Below are positions 31,850 through 42,714 of a stretch of DNA of 64,000 nucleotides, in pieces. Origin of the DNA: Hofstenia miamia (taxonomy: Eukaryota > Xenacoelomorpha > Acoela > Hofsteniidae); assembly GCA_900660155.1 (NCBI GenBank), contig CABFPE010000233.1, forward strand, positions 337,303-401,302, in the 5' to 3' direction. Every line of letters starts with the position of its first letter. The stretch's first letter is position 1. The notes beneath the pieces are model-generated. The model had not been told where the DNA came from. It saw only the letters and a list, made by a program, of their open reading frames with translations, and made no database searches. A program made the translations under genes and the position numbers.

Positions 31850-34425
31850 TAGCACCCTTTCCATCTTTTGGATCCAATTTGTATTGGATTTTAAGGAAAT
31901 TTGGTGTGTCGCTTTGCTATGCAATGCTTCAAATGTGCAGTAAGTTTGAGCAAGATAGGGGCATTAGTTTAGGAAAAACGGGCCTCCAAAGTTTTCGAAA
32001 GTGAAAAATTATAAGGGCGCTACTGGTATACTATTTTGAACTATTATAATGGCGCTTATGGCAATTTATTAACTATTATAACGGCACTAGCGATTTAATT
32101 GTTATTTCTCATTTAATATTAGTATATTTTGGTATTAAATGATTAATTAGGTGATAAACAGGAATCTACATATTTGAACAATTTTCCCGCTCTTATATTG
32201 GATTTGGAAGAAAATAATGATCCCGGCCTTACCGAAATTCCATCGTGAAACAAACTGAAAAGAACATTATAGATGTAAAATTTAATTTTGAAATGAATAA
32301 AAGAGTTCCGAAATCGATCTGAGCATTATTGGTCCCGCAATGTAGGTTTTCGCAAGGGCACAACCCCTAAAAAATTTTATTGTGGAATGACTTTAATAAA
32401 ACGTTGAATATGAAGTCAATAATGCTCGGATCGACTTCGAACCACTTTTATTCTCTTCTAAAATACAATTCACATCTAGAACAAACTTTTGAACTTATTT
32501 AATGCAATGGCTAGCTCAAAAATTGTTTGATTTATTAAAATCCTACAGTATCCTTCTCGTAGAATGATTCATATTAGGATTATAAAATATCGAACTAGAA
32601 CTCTTCTAAAAAGCAATGGGAACCATTTTCTAGATGTAAACTTTCATTTAGAAGCGAATAAAACTGGTTTGAAGTCAATCCGAACATTATTCGCTGCGCA
32701 ATCAGGTTTTTTTAGAGGACAAAAAAAATCACACAAGATATGGTTGAATTCAGCTTTTTCAATATGGATGTAAATATATACATAGGTATTTAGTATATAA
32801 ACGTATTAAACAGGTTGTTATGAAAAAATTACATCTTAATAATAGTAATCGCCATAAGCGCCATTATAATAGTCAAGGTATTTCCATTAGTGCCATTAGA
32901 ATAAATTTAGTAATGTAGCGCCATTATAATTGTGCATGAAAGTGGCCAGTAGCGCTCTCATAATTTCAGAGGGTCCATAAGTACCATTATAATAAAAATA
33001 ATAATAATAATAATGAATACAAACCATATTATAACTGCGCTTAATATTTTTGCCTGACTATTATAATGGCGCATTAATACCATTAATATTATTAAGAAAA
33101 AATTGTTTGAAAACGACTGATTTTTTTGGTATATATGAAATAGATTAAACAAAGTACATCCATATTGAATTTTCTGAATAAACTCTTTAGGGGGGCACGC
33201 CCTTGCGAAAACTCAAATTGTTCAGCGAATATTGTTCGGATTGCTTTTAAACCGGTTTATTCGCTTCTACAGTAAATTTTACATCTAAAAAAATGGTTTC
33301 CATTGTTTTTTAGAATAGATCTATTCCTATATTTTTAAGAAATCTTAACATGAACCATTATAGGGTCAGGATAATGTAGGATATTATTGAATCAAACAAT
33401 TTTGCACTAGTCTTTGCATTAAATAAGTTCAAAAGTAAAATGTAAATTAGAAGAAAATAAAAGTGCTCCGAAGTCGATAGGAGCATTATTACCAGCACAA
33501 TCAACGTTTCATTAAGGGCCATTCCCTTAAAAAATTCTTATTAGGGCTATGACATTGCGAAAATGCTGATTGTGCTGCGAATAACGCTTAGATCAACTTC
33601 AGAATACGTTTATTATCTTCTAAACTTTATTTTACATCTAGAAAGTCCATTTCAAGTTACTCAAGGCGAACCGAAGAGCTGATATTTTTCAAAAAATTTT
33701 TGAAGGGGCAGGACAATGTAGGACGTTACTTAATGAAGCAATTTTGAACTAGTCGTTGCTTTAAATAAGTTTCAAAGTTTATTCTAGATGTAAAATGTAA
33801 TTTAGAAAAGAATAAACGTGGTCCGAAGTCGATCTGGGCAACATTATTGGCTGCACAATCAACGTTTTATTAAGGGTCCTTTCCTTAAAAAAAATTATTA
33901 GGGCGATAACATTGCGAAAATGTCGATTGAGCTGCGAATAATGCTCAGATCGACTTCGGACTACTTTTATTCTCTTCTGAACTATATTTTACACATAGAG
34001 AGTTCTTTTTAAGTAACTTTAGGCGAACCCAAGAGCTGATATTGCTAAGACCGGCGGGGGAAATTATTACTTCAATAACCAATCTAAGTGTGGGAAAAAT
34101 TGTTCAAATGTGTAGATTATTGTAAGTAATCACCTACTTTATCATTAAACAGTTAGATATACTAATATTCAATAAGAAATTACAATAAAATTTTAAGCGC
34201 CCTTATAATAGACCCTTAGTCATATTTAGCGCCATTATATTAGTTCAATTATACTTGTATTCAGCGTCCTTATAATAGTTTATTTTGGCCCCTACCACTT
34301 AAACTAATGCTCATGTTTTGCTCCAAATTACTGCACATATGAAGCAATGCATAGCGAAGCTACACACCAAGTTTCATGGAAATTGGATAAAAACTGAGGA
34401 CACTAAAGGCGGAGGGCGCTGAATA
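31850..34425. repeat. Fold-back element made of nested palindromes
   Basis: About 2.6 kb without coding capacity. Outer arms 31850-32250 and 34040-34425 are inverted copies: for example TTGGTGTGTCGCTTTGCTAT at 31901-31920 matches the reverse complement of 34361-34380, and AATATTAGTATAT recurs in opposite sense at 32118 and 34157. Inside are three self-palindromic units of about 215 bp (32260-32490, 33430-33655, 33785-34005), each bracketed by CTAGATGTAAA and its complement, with GTCGATCTGAGCATTA inverted within. A further inverted pair, 32480-32760 versus 33160-33440, encloses a centre near 32950. At least a dozen variants of TATTATAATGGCGCT occur in both orientations. This resembles Foldback-type transposons with modular inverted repeats. 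No clear target duplication was found. Confidence 0.8.
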
Positions 34426-34624
34426 CAAAAAAATGAGTCAAGCAAATTTATTGCTAAAATAAACAAACAAACAAATACTACAAACTACTATACATGTATA
34501 TTTACAAAATTAAAAATATGCACACTTACTTAAAGGGCGTAAATTTCAAATATCAAATGAAATCTGTCCATGCGCTTAATTTGTTTGATATTCCTAATAG
34601 TGATTGTTTGGATAATAATTTTTT

Positions 34625-34894
34625 TTAAATTTTTCTTCTGAAATGTTTATAATTTTGTTCATTTTTTATTTCGAGATTTAAGTCATTCCATAATCTAGAA
34701 GCTTTAAATGAAAATGAATCTGCACGATTAATACTACTACGCAAATTGGGGTTTCTATTATTGGTTTTGCTATAATTGTATAAAAAGTGCATAGATTTTG
34801 AATTGTGTACATATTTGTGTATAATACAAAGAGTTTGATATTCGATAAAGTACAATGGTGCAAGAACATTGTCACCTTTTATAAAAGTGCTCAC
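34625..34894 (-). pseudogene. CR1-like LINE RT C-terminal tail
   Basis: The frame reads LAPLYFIEYQTLCIIHKYVH then ADSFSFKASRLWNDLNLEIK, ending RRKI and stop. The SF...A..LWN.L.L pattern is the conserved end of LINE RT proteins. It is out of frame with the upstream RT part. Confidence 0.75.
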
Positions 34895-35369
34895 TGATTT
34901 TTGCTTATCAATATAATTCAGAGTTCTTATTGCCCAATTGAATATTTTTGCTAGTGATGATCGATTATTTTATGTGATATTTTGGAATAAAAAACAAAAA
35001 TAGTTGAAGTTATTTAGCACAAAAGAGTTAAGCATTTGTGATTGAAAAGACTGCCCTACATTGCGCAAATGATATAAATATTTAATACCAGAGGCCATTT
35101 TCCTACATTTTGATGAAAAAAATTCAGTAAAACGTAAATCTCTATCAATTACTACACCAAGATAATTAATAGAATTGCTTTGCTTAATTTCATTATTTCC
35201 TACTTTAATTTTGATATTAGAATTTTTTTGGTATTGCTTTTGTGTGAAAATAATAAATTGTGTTTTATCAGGATTAACTTTTAACTTGTTTCTATTAAAA
35301 TACCTAATAAGATTTTCAATATCTTTTGTTAAAAGCTTGGTTGCGTCATATGGATTTTTTTCTTCTTTT

Positions 35370-35990
35370 AATATATATGTATCATCCGCATATTGATAGA
35401 TCGTTGCGTTTTTAAAGTATTCGATATATCATTGACATACAGTGCGAATAAAATGGGCCCTAATACTGTTCCTTGAGGAACACCTAGATTAGTAGTAATA
35501 TAATCAGAATAAGTGTTGTTAATTTTTACCCGTTGTCTTCGGTTACTTAAGAAATTCATAATGAGATTTTTGGCACTTTCACTGAAACCTTGATTTTCTA
35601 ATTTGCTTTCTAAAATATTAAAATTCATTGAATTAAAAGCTTTACTAAGATCCAATAAGGCAATAGATGTCGACAAATTGTTATTCAGATTTGATTTAAT
35701 TTTTTCTGTAATAGATAATATTGCGTCGGTTGTACTATACTTAGGCCTAAAGCCAAATTGGTTATCTGATAGAATACTATTGTCATTGAGAAAAGCGTAA
35801 ATTTGCTTAGCTAAGAACTTCTCAAAGATTTTAGCAAAGGGATGTGTAATACTGATAATTGTTTGGGTTGGAAGGATCTCCTTTTTTATAAATAGGTGAG
35901 ATATCAGAATTTTTTCTCGATAATGCATTGATTAAATGCTACAAGATATTGTCCAAAAAATGTCAAAATAGTTTTTAATCACCCAGTATG
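35370..35990 (-). pseudogene. CR1-like LINE reverse transcriptase palm
   Basis: Reads PFAKIFEKFLAKQIYAFL, NQFGFRPKYSTTDAILS, STSIALLDLSKAFNSMNF (motif with the first catalytic Asp), NLGVPQGTVLGPILFALYVN and, at 35381-35392, the YADD catalytic box (IYQYADDTYI). A one-frame change separates YADD from the preceding block; otherwise the RT core is well kept, pointing to a young copy. Confidence 0.85.
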
Positions 35991-36046
35991 GCAAATGGCT
36001 AGAGCCACACGATTTATTACTATCAAGATTTTTTACCGCTTGTTTN

Positions 36047-36247
36047 CAAACTTATGAAAATATTTTCATTAAATTTACGAAAGTTCCTTGAATATATTAC
36101 TTTTTTCTTATTCGAATTTAACTTGTAATTACTAATATAGACGCAAACATTATGATCACTGAATGATTCAAATATAAAACTTCGATATTTATTAGAACTA
36201 TCAGTTATAAAATAGTCAAGTAGATTGGAATGCCTAGTCGAAATGGT
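36047..36247 (-). repeat. n-bounded copy of the LINE endonuclease segment
   Basis: The sequence between the n at 36046 and the n at 36248 repeats about 36730-36930 and 37640-37840 almost exactly, starting CAAACTTATGAAAATATTTT. Likely an assembly artefact in a multi-copy repeat. Confidence 0.75.
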
Positions 36248-36370
36248 NTATTAAACTAAAAGTAAATTCAGAATTTACCCTTTTCACAATTTTTATCGGT
36301 TGGCTATTGTTAGTTTCACGCTCAAAATTAAATTTACCCATTTCAACCTTTAGTTTTCCAATACTTTTAT

Positions 36371-38662
36371 TCAAAAAGTTCCAATCTGGCTAGATTTATC
36401 CAGCTGTTTGAAGTATAGTCTAGTCTTAGACTCAAAAGCCGATTTGCGGTATTTTGTGATTAATTTCTTGGCGTTATCATAGTTTGTCCAATTAATCTTA
36501 ATTGGGTCGGATTTTGCAATCTCAAACAGCCGATTCTTGATGGCGACATGCCGCTTAATTAAGTCGGAGTCACGCGGTTGATTAACCGCAGGGCCTGATT
36601 TGGTGTTAATTACCTGGATTTTTACCGGGGCTACGCGATTTAATGCATGAGTGATTTCAGAAATTATGAATTTAAGCATGGTTTCGCCGTTATTGAATGT
36701 ATAGATGCGTTCGAACGGAATGTTCTTCAGCAAACTTATGAAAATATTTTCATTAAATTTACGAAAGTTCCTTGAATATATTACTTTTTTCTTATTCGAA
36801 TTTAACTTGTAATTACTAATATAGACGCAAACATTATGATCACTGAATGATTCAAATATAAAACTTCGATATTTATTAGAACTATCAGTTATAAAATAGT
36901 CAAGTAGATTGGAATGCCTAGTCGAAATGGTATTATTAACTAGTTTTAAATCGAAAATATTGCAAATGCGATCAATCCTTGCGGATTCAGAATAATTGAA
37001 GTAATTAATATTGAAATCACCGAAGATGTTAATAAATTTATTCTCCAGAATAGCACTGTCTATTTCATCGATTTTGTGATTGCAAAATTCAGATGAAAAA
37101 TTCTTGTTTGGATTATAGCAAACATTTAGTAATTCATTACTACATGAGTTCGATACTTGTTTAATTTCAATCCATAGTGTCTCAAAAAACTGATGATCCG
37201 ATTCTAAGTCTTCTCTACGTTTTGCTTTTAGGAATTTTGGAATTAAGATAATCAAACCACCACCTCTTTTTGAACTATTTTTGAAGTATAAGTTAAAATA
37301 ATTGCAATCTGGATTATATAGAGCTTCTATGTTATCAGAGTCATTTAACCAGGTTTCCGTAANGATTTGCGGTATTTTGTGATTAATTTCTTGGCGTTAT
37401 CATAGTTTGTCCAATTAATCTTAATTGGGTCGGATTTAGCAATCTCAAACAGCCGATTTTTGATGGCGACCTGCGCTTAATTAATTCGGAGTCACGCGTT
37501 TGATTACCCGCGGGACTTGATTTGACGTTAATTACCTTGATTTTTACCGGGGCTACGCGATTTAATGCATGAGTGATTTCAGAAATTATGAATTTAAGCA
37601 TGGCTTCGCCGTTATTGAATGTATAGATGCGTTCGTCAGCAAACTTATGAAAATATTTTCATTAAATTTACGAAAGTTCCTTGAATATATTACTTTTTTC
37701 TTATTCGAAATTAACTTGTAATTACTAATATAGACGCAAACATTATGATCACTGAATGATTCAAATATAAAACTTCGATATTTATTAGAACTATCAGTTA
37801 TAAAATAGTCAAGTAGATTGGAATGCCTAGTCGAAATGGTATTATTAACTAGTTTTAAATCGAAAATATTGCAAATGCGATCAATCCTTGCGGATTCAGA
37901 ATAATTGAAGTAATTAATATTGAAATCACCGAAGATGTTAATAAATTTATTCTCCAGAATAGCACTGTATATTTCATCAATTTTGTGATTGCAAAATTCA
38001 GATGAAAAATTCTTGTTTGGATTATAGCAAACATTTAGTAATTCATTACTACATGAGTTCGATACTTGTTTAATTTCAATCCATAGTGTCTCAAAAAACT
38101 GATGATCCGATTCTAAGTCTTCTCTACGTTTTGCTTTTAGGAATTTTGGAATTAAGATAATCAAACCACCGCCTCTTTTTGATCTATTTTTGAAGAATAA
38201 GTTAAAATAATTGCAATCTGGATTATATAGAGCTTCTATATTATCAGAGTCATTTAACCAGGTTTCCGTAATTAGATATATTGCATTATTTCCTACTAAA
38301 TTTACAAGATTTAGAAATTCTGTGCGGTGTGCACTTAAACTTCTAGCATTTAGGTAGAAAAATTTTAGGTTTTGATTGTAGTTAGCTAAAGCATTGCTAA
38401 TTTTATCTTGATTAAAAATAGGTCCAGGATTTGTTTCAATATCTCCTGCTAAAATCAATTTGAGTGTAACTAGAACTCGTAGATGATCCAATATTAAATT
38501 GTAGATTTTGATTACGTAATAATTAGAATACACTCTAGTAATTCTAGAGTTTTGGTATTTCAAGGATTTTAGGGATTTATGGAATGATATATCGAGTTGC
38601 CCTTTAAGTAAATTGACAATAATTTGAAAAAATATAAAATAATAACAAAAGTACCTGAACAT
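36371..38662 (-). pseudogene. CR1-like LINE ORF2 start: 2A-like motif and apurinic endonuclease (tandem copies)
   Basis: The better copy is the frame 38662-37586. It starts MFRYFCYYFIFFQIIV (hydrophobic), then LILAGDIETNPGP (38420-38452), then FFYLNARSLSAHRTEFLNLV, ITETWLND, RGGGLIILIP, INIFGDFNINYF and SFSDHNVCVYIS. The ETW, GDFN and SDH boxes are the catalytic and metal-binding motifs of the exonuclease/endonuclease fold used to nick target DNA. GDIETNPGP fits the 2A ribosome-skipping consensus D-V/I-E-x-N-P-G-P. A second copy (37255-36371) repeats from GGLIILIP on and continues into the linker with HALNRVAPVKIQV. The region 37364-38270 and 36441-37362 are near-identical repeats across the n at 37363. 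Confidence 0.85.
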
Positions 38663-38822
38663 TAAAAAGTTTGTGGTTGAGATGCTGAGTGAAGAGCAGG
38701 TGTAGGTAACAGAGGAGGGCGACGTGTTGGGACAGAGGCAGCTTGAGAATATGTTATGGTTGCCTTACGGACCCATTGGTGTACATATAGCCGAGTAGAA
38801 AGAGAACTTTGAAGTATGTGGG

Positions 38823-39759
38823 TTATGTAGGATACATCAGAGCGAGAGAGAGATGAATTCCATCGCGAGCCAGTAGATCAGAGTTTACGATGCGAGGTGA
38901 AAGAAGAAATCTTTTGAAGCCAGGAATGACTGAGATAACAATGTTTCTTGCAGATAGACTATTGATGATTTCATTGAACTGCTTAATGACGTGATTTCTT
39001 CGAAGATTTGAGTCGTGACATACAGGTGTGATTTCAAGAAAGTGGATATATCGTGGTGTGAACTTATGATAGATTTGATCGGTGAGAACCTTTAACTTTT
39101 GCCTTAAAGATTTCGGTGTTGGAGGTGTTTAGAGCATCAATGAGACCAGTGTTGATGACGACGGAGTTTATATGTCTTTTAGGATATTGTGCGATCTTGT
39201 TTGTAAGCTGCTTTGTGTCGTGTCCAGGATAGGAATGTACAAAGTGACTTGATTTGAGAGAAGGTTGTGTGATCTGATGTGCTTTAGGATGCTGGCTCCA
39301 ATTTACTAGAATAGATTTACCAGGTTTGATCGATTTGTGAGCTTTTGGAAGAGGTTTGTTGGGAGGTGCAGGTTTCTTATTTGAAAGAGAAGGTGAGTAA
39401 AATAACAAAGTATTTTCAAACAAGTGTTTTTCTGGTGTTGTTGAAGGAGTTGGAAAAGAGTGATAGCTAAATGATGAGGAAGATTCTGAAGTTACAGGTT
39501 TAGCATTTGATAAAATTGAAGAACAGTTGTTTGACTTTGATTTTCAGACGGACATTGAGTTGAAGCATCAGAGAGAGAACAGAGCGAATTCTTGAATAGA
39601 AAAAGAAGAGCTTCTGCTGCAGTGACTTTGTTTAGCTTTGCAAACATCTGATGGAGCGGAGTTTTCTTCTTGTCCAGGGATGTAGCGCCGCCAAACAAAT
39701 CATTGCGCATCGAATCTGAGAGCGCGCTCGAAATCCGACCGTTCTCGACGAGAGCAAAC

Positions 39760-39761
<2 letters not shown>
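38823..39761 (-). pseudogene. CR1-like LINE ORF1 with SGNH-esterase-like domain
   Basis: Starts MFALVENGRISSALSD at 39761. Further on it reads HFVHSYPGHDTKQLTNKIAQ and HINSVVINTGLIDALNTSN (family: block around the GxN / GTND of SGNH hydrolases), then HFLEITPVCHDSNLRRN and finally LLARDGIHLSLAL, whose DGIH (38853-38864) fits the catalytic D-x-x-H. ORF1 esterases are known in CR1-group LINEs. The parts fall in different frames, so the ORF is broken. The pocket that should hold the nucleophile Ser (GDS) reads VNWSQHP, apparently degenerate. Confidence 0.65.

Positions 39762-39770
<9 letters not shown>

Positions 39771-39800
<30 letters not shown>
39771..39800. repeat. (TA)n microsatellite, copied again at 40271
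   Basis: TA tract followed by TATAGGAAGAGCATGCT. The same tract plus the same follow-on sequence reappears at 40271-40311 after an n. Confidence 0.85.
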
Positions 39801-39802
<2 letters not shown>

Positions 39803-39816
39803 GAAGAGCATGCTAN

Positions 39817-40269
39817 TGTGATAGGATGTTTTCAGATTTTAGGAATGCGTTTATTTGAACATACAACAGTTTTTCAAAGAGTTTGCTAAAAGGATGTGTA
39901 ATACAAATGGGTCTATAATTTTTTGTCACCTTTTTTATATATAGGAGTTATATCTGATTTTTTTAGAAAATTTGGAAATTCACAATCAATAATACATTGA
40001 TTAAATGCGACTAACAATTGTTCTCCAAAAATAGGAAAAAAACGTTTAATAATAAAAAATGGCAGGTTATAAGAAGCGTTTGATTTGTTGGTATCAAGTT
40101 TCTTAACAATGCTTTCTAATTCATTGATTGTAGCAAGTCCAAAGGAAAATTGTTTGAGATAATAATAATAATAAAAGGATAAAAGAGTGCAAAAAATAAA
40201 AAACTGTGTAAAGGTGTGTTCCCACTATCGCCTTTTATCATCTGTCAAGAAATCGGTGATAAAAGTCGA
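39817..40269. repeat. n-bounded duplicate of 40868-41320
   Basis: The 453 bases between the n at 39816 and the n at 40270 match 40868-41320 (starting TGTGATAGGATGTTTTCAG), including the start of the Harbinger-like MITE. Most likely an assembly duplication. Confidence 0.85.
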
Positions 40270-40481
40270 NATATATATATATATTATAGGAAGAGCATGC
40301 TATAATGAAAATTACATATGCTTGTAAAAGTCATTAACTTTTTGAAATTCCGTATAGTGTTTATAATACAATCTACAAGCTTACCTTTTATTCTATTTTT
40401 CTGTTTATATATTTATGAAAATATTGAATAATTCTTTTTAATACACGTCACTAACAGTATATATATACATATGCATATATA

Positions 40482-40630
40482 CAGGGTGTTTATTAAGTCA
40501 CTCCGTGATTTGAAATGATCAATACTACCAAACAAAAATTAAAGAAACACTCAAATCCAACTTTTATTTTTATTTGAAATAGACAAGTATATCATTATAA
40601 TAGGGCTTCAATATGTTGACCACCTCGGGC
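40482..40630 (-). pseudogene. 3' end of a mariner/IS630-type transposon
   Basis: The plus strand shows TA followed by CAGGGTGTTTATTAAG, a mariner-like terminal repeat. On the minus strand RGGQHIEALL and a stop (40627-40595) match the usual C-terminus of mariner-type transposases (GGxHIExLL). The rest of the transposase is absent: at about 40631 the sequence switches into LINE RT. Confidence 0.65.
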
Positions 40631-40635
40631 AGAGC

Positions 40636-41224
40636 AGACTGTCTATTTTTTAAGAAGTTCATGATTAAATTAATTGAGTTAGCACCAAAATTATAATTTA
40701 TAAGCTTGTCTTGCAAGATATCGAAATTGATTGAATTGAATGCCTTACTTAAGTCTAGTAATGCTACTCAACTGCAGTTATTATGAGATATAATAGACTT
40801 AATTTGTTGCGTGATCGATAAAATTGCGTCCTGGGTGCTACGCCCAGCACGAAATCCAAATTGTTTATGTGATAGGATGTTTTCAGATTTTAGGAATGCG
40901 TTTATTTGAACATACAACAGTTTTTCAAAGAGTTTGCTAAAAGGATGTGTAATACAAATGGGTCTATAATTTTTTGTCACCTTTTTTATATATAGGAGTT
41001 ATATCTGATTTTTTTAGAAAATTTGGAAATTCACAATCAATAATACATTGATTAAATGCGACTAACAATTGTTCTCCAAAAATAGGAAAAAAACGTTTAA
41101 TAATAAAAAATGGCAGGTTATAAGAAGCGTTTGATTTGTTGGTATCAAGTTTCTTAACAATGCTTTCTAATTCATTGATTGTAGCAAGTCCAAAGGAAAA
41201 TTGTTTGAGATAATAATAATAATA
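40636..41224 (-). pseudogene. LINE reverse transcriptase N-terminal fragment
   Basis: Minus strand reads SNYLPFFIIKRFFPIFGEQL-like residues, IIDCEFPNFLKKSDITPIYK, then NYRPICITHPFSKLFEKLLY, NILSHKQFGFRAGRSTQDA and, past one stop, LLDLSKAFNSINFDI. It is a relative of the RT at 35.9 kb. It ends abruptly at the mariner end near 40630 and at an AATAAT run near 41212-41224. The block from 40868 on is repeated at 39817 and 42767. Confidence 0.75.
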
Positions 41225-41262
41225 AAAGGATAAAAGAGTGCAAAAAATAAAAAACTGTGTAA

Positions 41263-41721
41263 AGGTGTGTTCCCACTATCGCCTTTTATCATCTGTCAAG
41301 AAATCGGTGATAAAAGTCGATAGTGTGAACACTCTATCTGCTTTTTTATTGGCTGATAAAAGTCGAACGCTCCATCCGATTTTTGACAAAACAGCCAGAT
41401 TACTGTCATCTGATAATTTATCACTCTGATAAAAGTTGATAGTCTGAACGGTACTAAAACTAGTCGAATATCTGCTTGAAACTAATTTCTTACTTCTCAA
41501 GTAGGAAACAGACTTTCCAAAACGTAAATTGTCGTTGAAATATTTCAACTTCAAAATATGTAAGCATTGTTTACATTCCAAGACAAACCAATCCTTAAAA
41601 AATCGATAGCCTGAACGCTCTTCCAACTCCGCTTTTTCTGATAAAAAATCGCCAATGTGAACGAAAATAATTGCATTTTCGATTAAAATCTGCGATAAAA
41701 GTCGATAGTGGGAACACATCT
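41263..41721. mobile_element. Harbinger-like MITE, copy 1
   Basis: A 459-bp element. Left end AGGTGTGTTCCCACTATCG, right end the complement of AGATGTGTTCCCACTATCG; 3-bp flanks TAA at 41260-41262 and 41722-41724. A 3-bp TWA duplication suits the PIF/Harbinger superfamily. The interior is dense in short CGATAGT / CTTTTATC motifs in both senses, making it largely self-complementary. The two small open frames inside (41429-41238 region and 41740-41276) are chance products of this structure. Other copies: 43162-43620 (duplicate block), 40212-40269 (partial) and 63870 onward. Confidence 0.75.
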
Positions 41722-42039
41722 TAAGTAACATGTTAAACAATTACATTCTGCATTTGGATTCTGGATTTCCTGCCATACCACGGGACTCTTTCGTTTTGTT
41801 AATATACCTGTAAATATAGATCAATAGTTATTTCTGCTCGTATTTAAATCTCGTAGTTGTTCAAATATTCAGATATTGCAACACAAGCTTTTTGCTAGTT
41901 TCTCGCTTGTACAATTGAAACTTCATTAGTGACCCTGATAGCTTACAAAGATATTGTAAAGATGTAGTTTGCTCAAACCAAAGCGCAAATTGCAATCCGT
42001 AAGATAACAGATGAGACAAAGGTAAACATTTGTTTCTAC

Positions 42040-42714
42040 AGCAACTACTAGATTACATTTGTGCACCTTTATCCAATTCCCAAATGATCGATCGCAGAGT
42101 TTTAGCTCAAGAAGCAAATCGAATATTCTTAGCAGTACGACCAAACTTTAATCAAGAAGTCAAGCAAAATTGATTATCTATGCTGGTACCATTATCGTTT
42201 CAGAAAGAAATCGACGAGTTCCGCACTCAAATGCAAATATTACAAAAAGCAGGGAAAGTAAACGCAACAACTGTTGACCCGCACCTAAAACAACCTTCTG
42301 TTCTAGATGGCCTTTTGAAACGTTATCTTTTAATTGACACTGGACCCCAACTATCAGTCCTGCAACTTATCAGGATAAACGCTCAGGAAAATCCTCTCGC
42401 AATATAATAGATGCTAATGGATCAAAAAAACCTATATGGTTCCTGATCAACATGTTTGAAGTTACTGCGGTGAAAAAACATTAATAGGTGCAGATCTCCT
42501 TCGCCAACACAACATTCTTATCGACATTCGAGAACAGCGCCTCATCAATGCTTGCTCAGTCTAATGTGACCAAAACGATCAGCGGAAACTAGTATTAGTG
42601 GATTCCAGTGCAAATCAATTTCGCAAACTGCTTCAAGAATTCCCCGAAATTGCCAAGAAAGCATTTTCTTTCTCGATTTTACCGCACAGGGTTGAACATT
42701 TCATATCACATAAT
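42040..42714 (+). pseudogene. Ty3/gypsy LTR retrotransposon fossil, gag end and protease region
   Basis: Broken copy with several breaks. Recognisable are a gag-end segment and an aspartic protease signature RYLLIDTGPQLSVL followed by residues typical of the rest of that domain (HNILIDIREQRLIN). The same sequence reappears at 43939-44612 in the duplicated block. Further pieces of what is probably the same element lie at 45442-45616 and 46230-46370. An old copy, judged by decay. Confidence 0.7.

Larger units (their letters stand above)
34460..39761 (-). mobile_element. CR1-like LINE, nearly full length but rearranged
   Basis: Minus-strand order matches a CR1-group LINE: an ORF1 with an SGNH-esterase signature (39761-38823), an ORF2 start with a hydrophobic N-terminus, 2A-like motif and apurinic endonuclease (38662-36371), RT (35990-35370) and RT tail (34894-34625). 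The 3' end lies near 34462-34490 in a TTTG repeat (AAACAAACAAAC on the plus strand). The endonuclease region occurs in tandem partial copies separated by n bases at 36046, 36248 and 37363, more likely an assembly collapse or expansion than biology. Frames are interrupted in both ORFs. Confidence 0.85.

Noticed and set aside
41238-41740. Two overlapping frames (63 and 154 codons) on opposite strands, repeated at 43137-43639
   Set aside because: They lie in the self-complementary Harbinger-like MITE; repetition comes from the assembly duplicate, not gene conservation.
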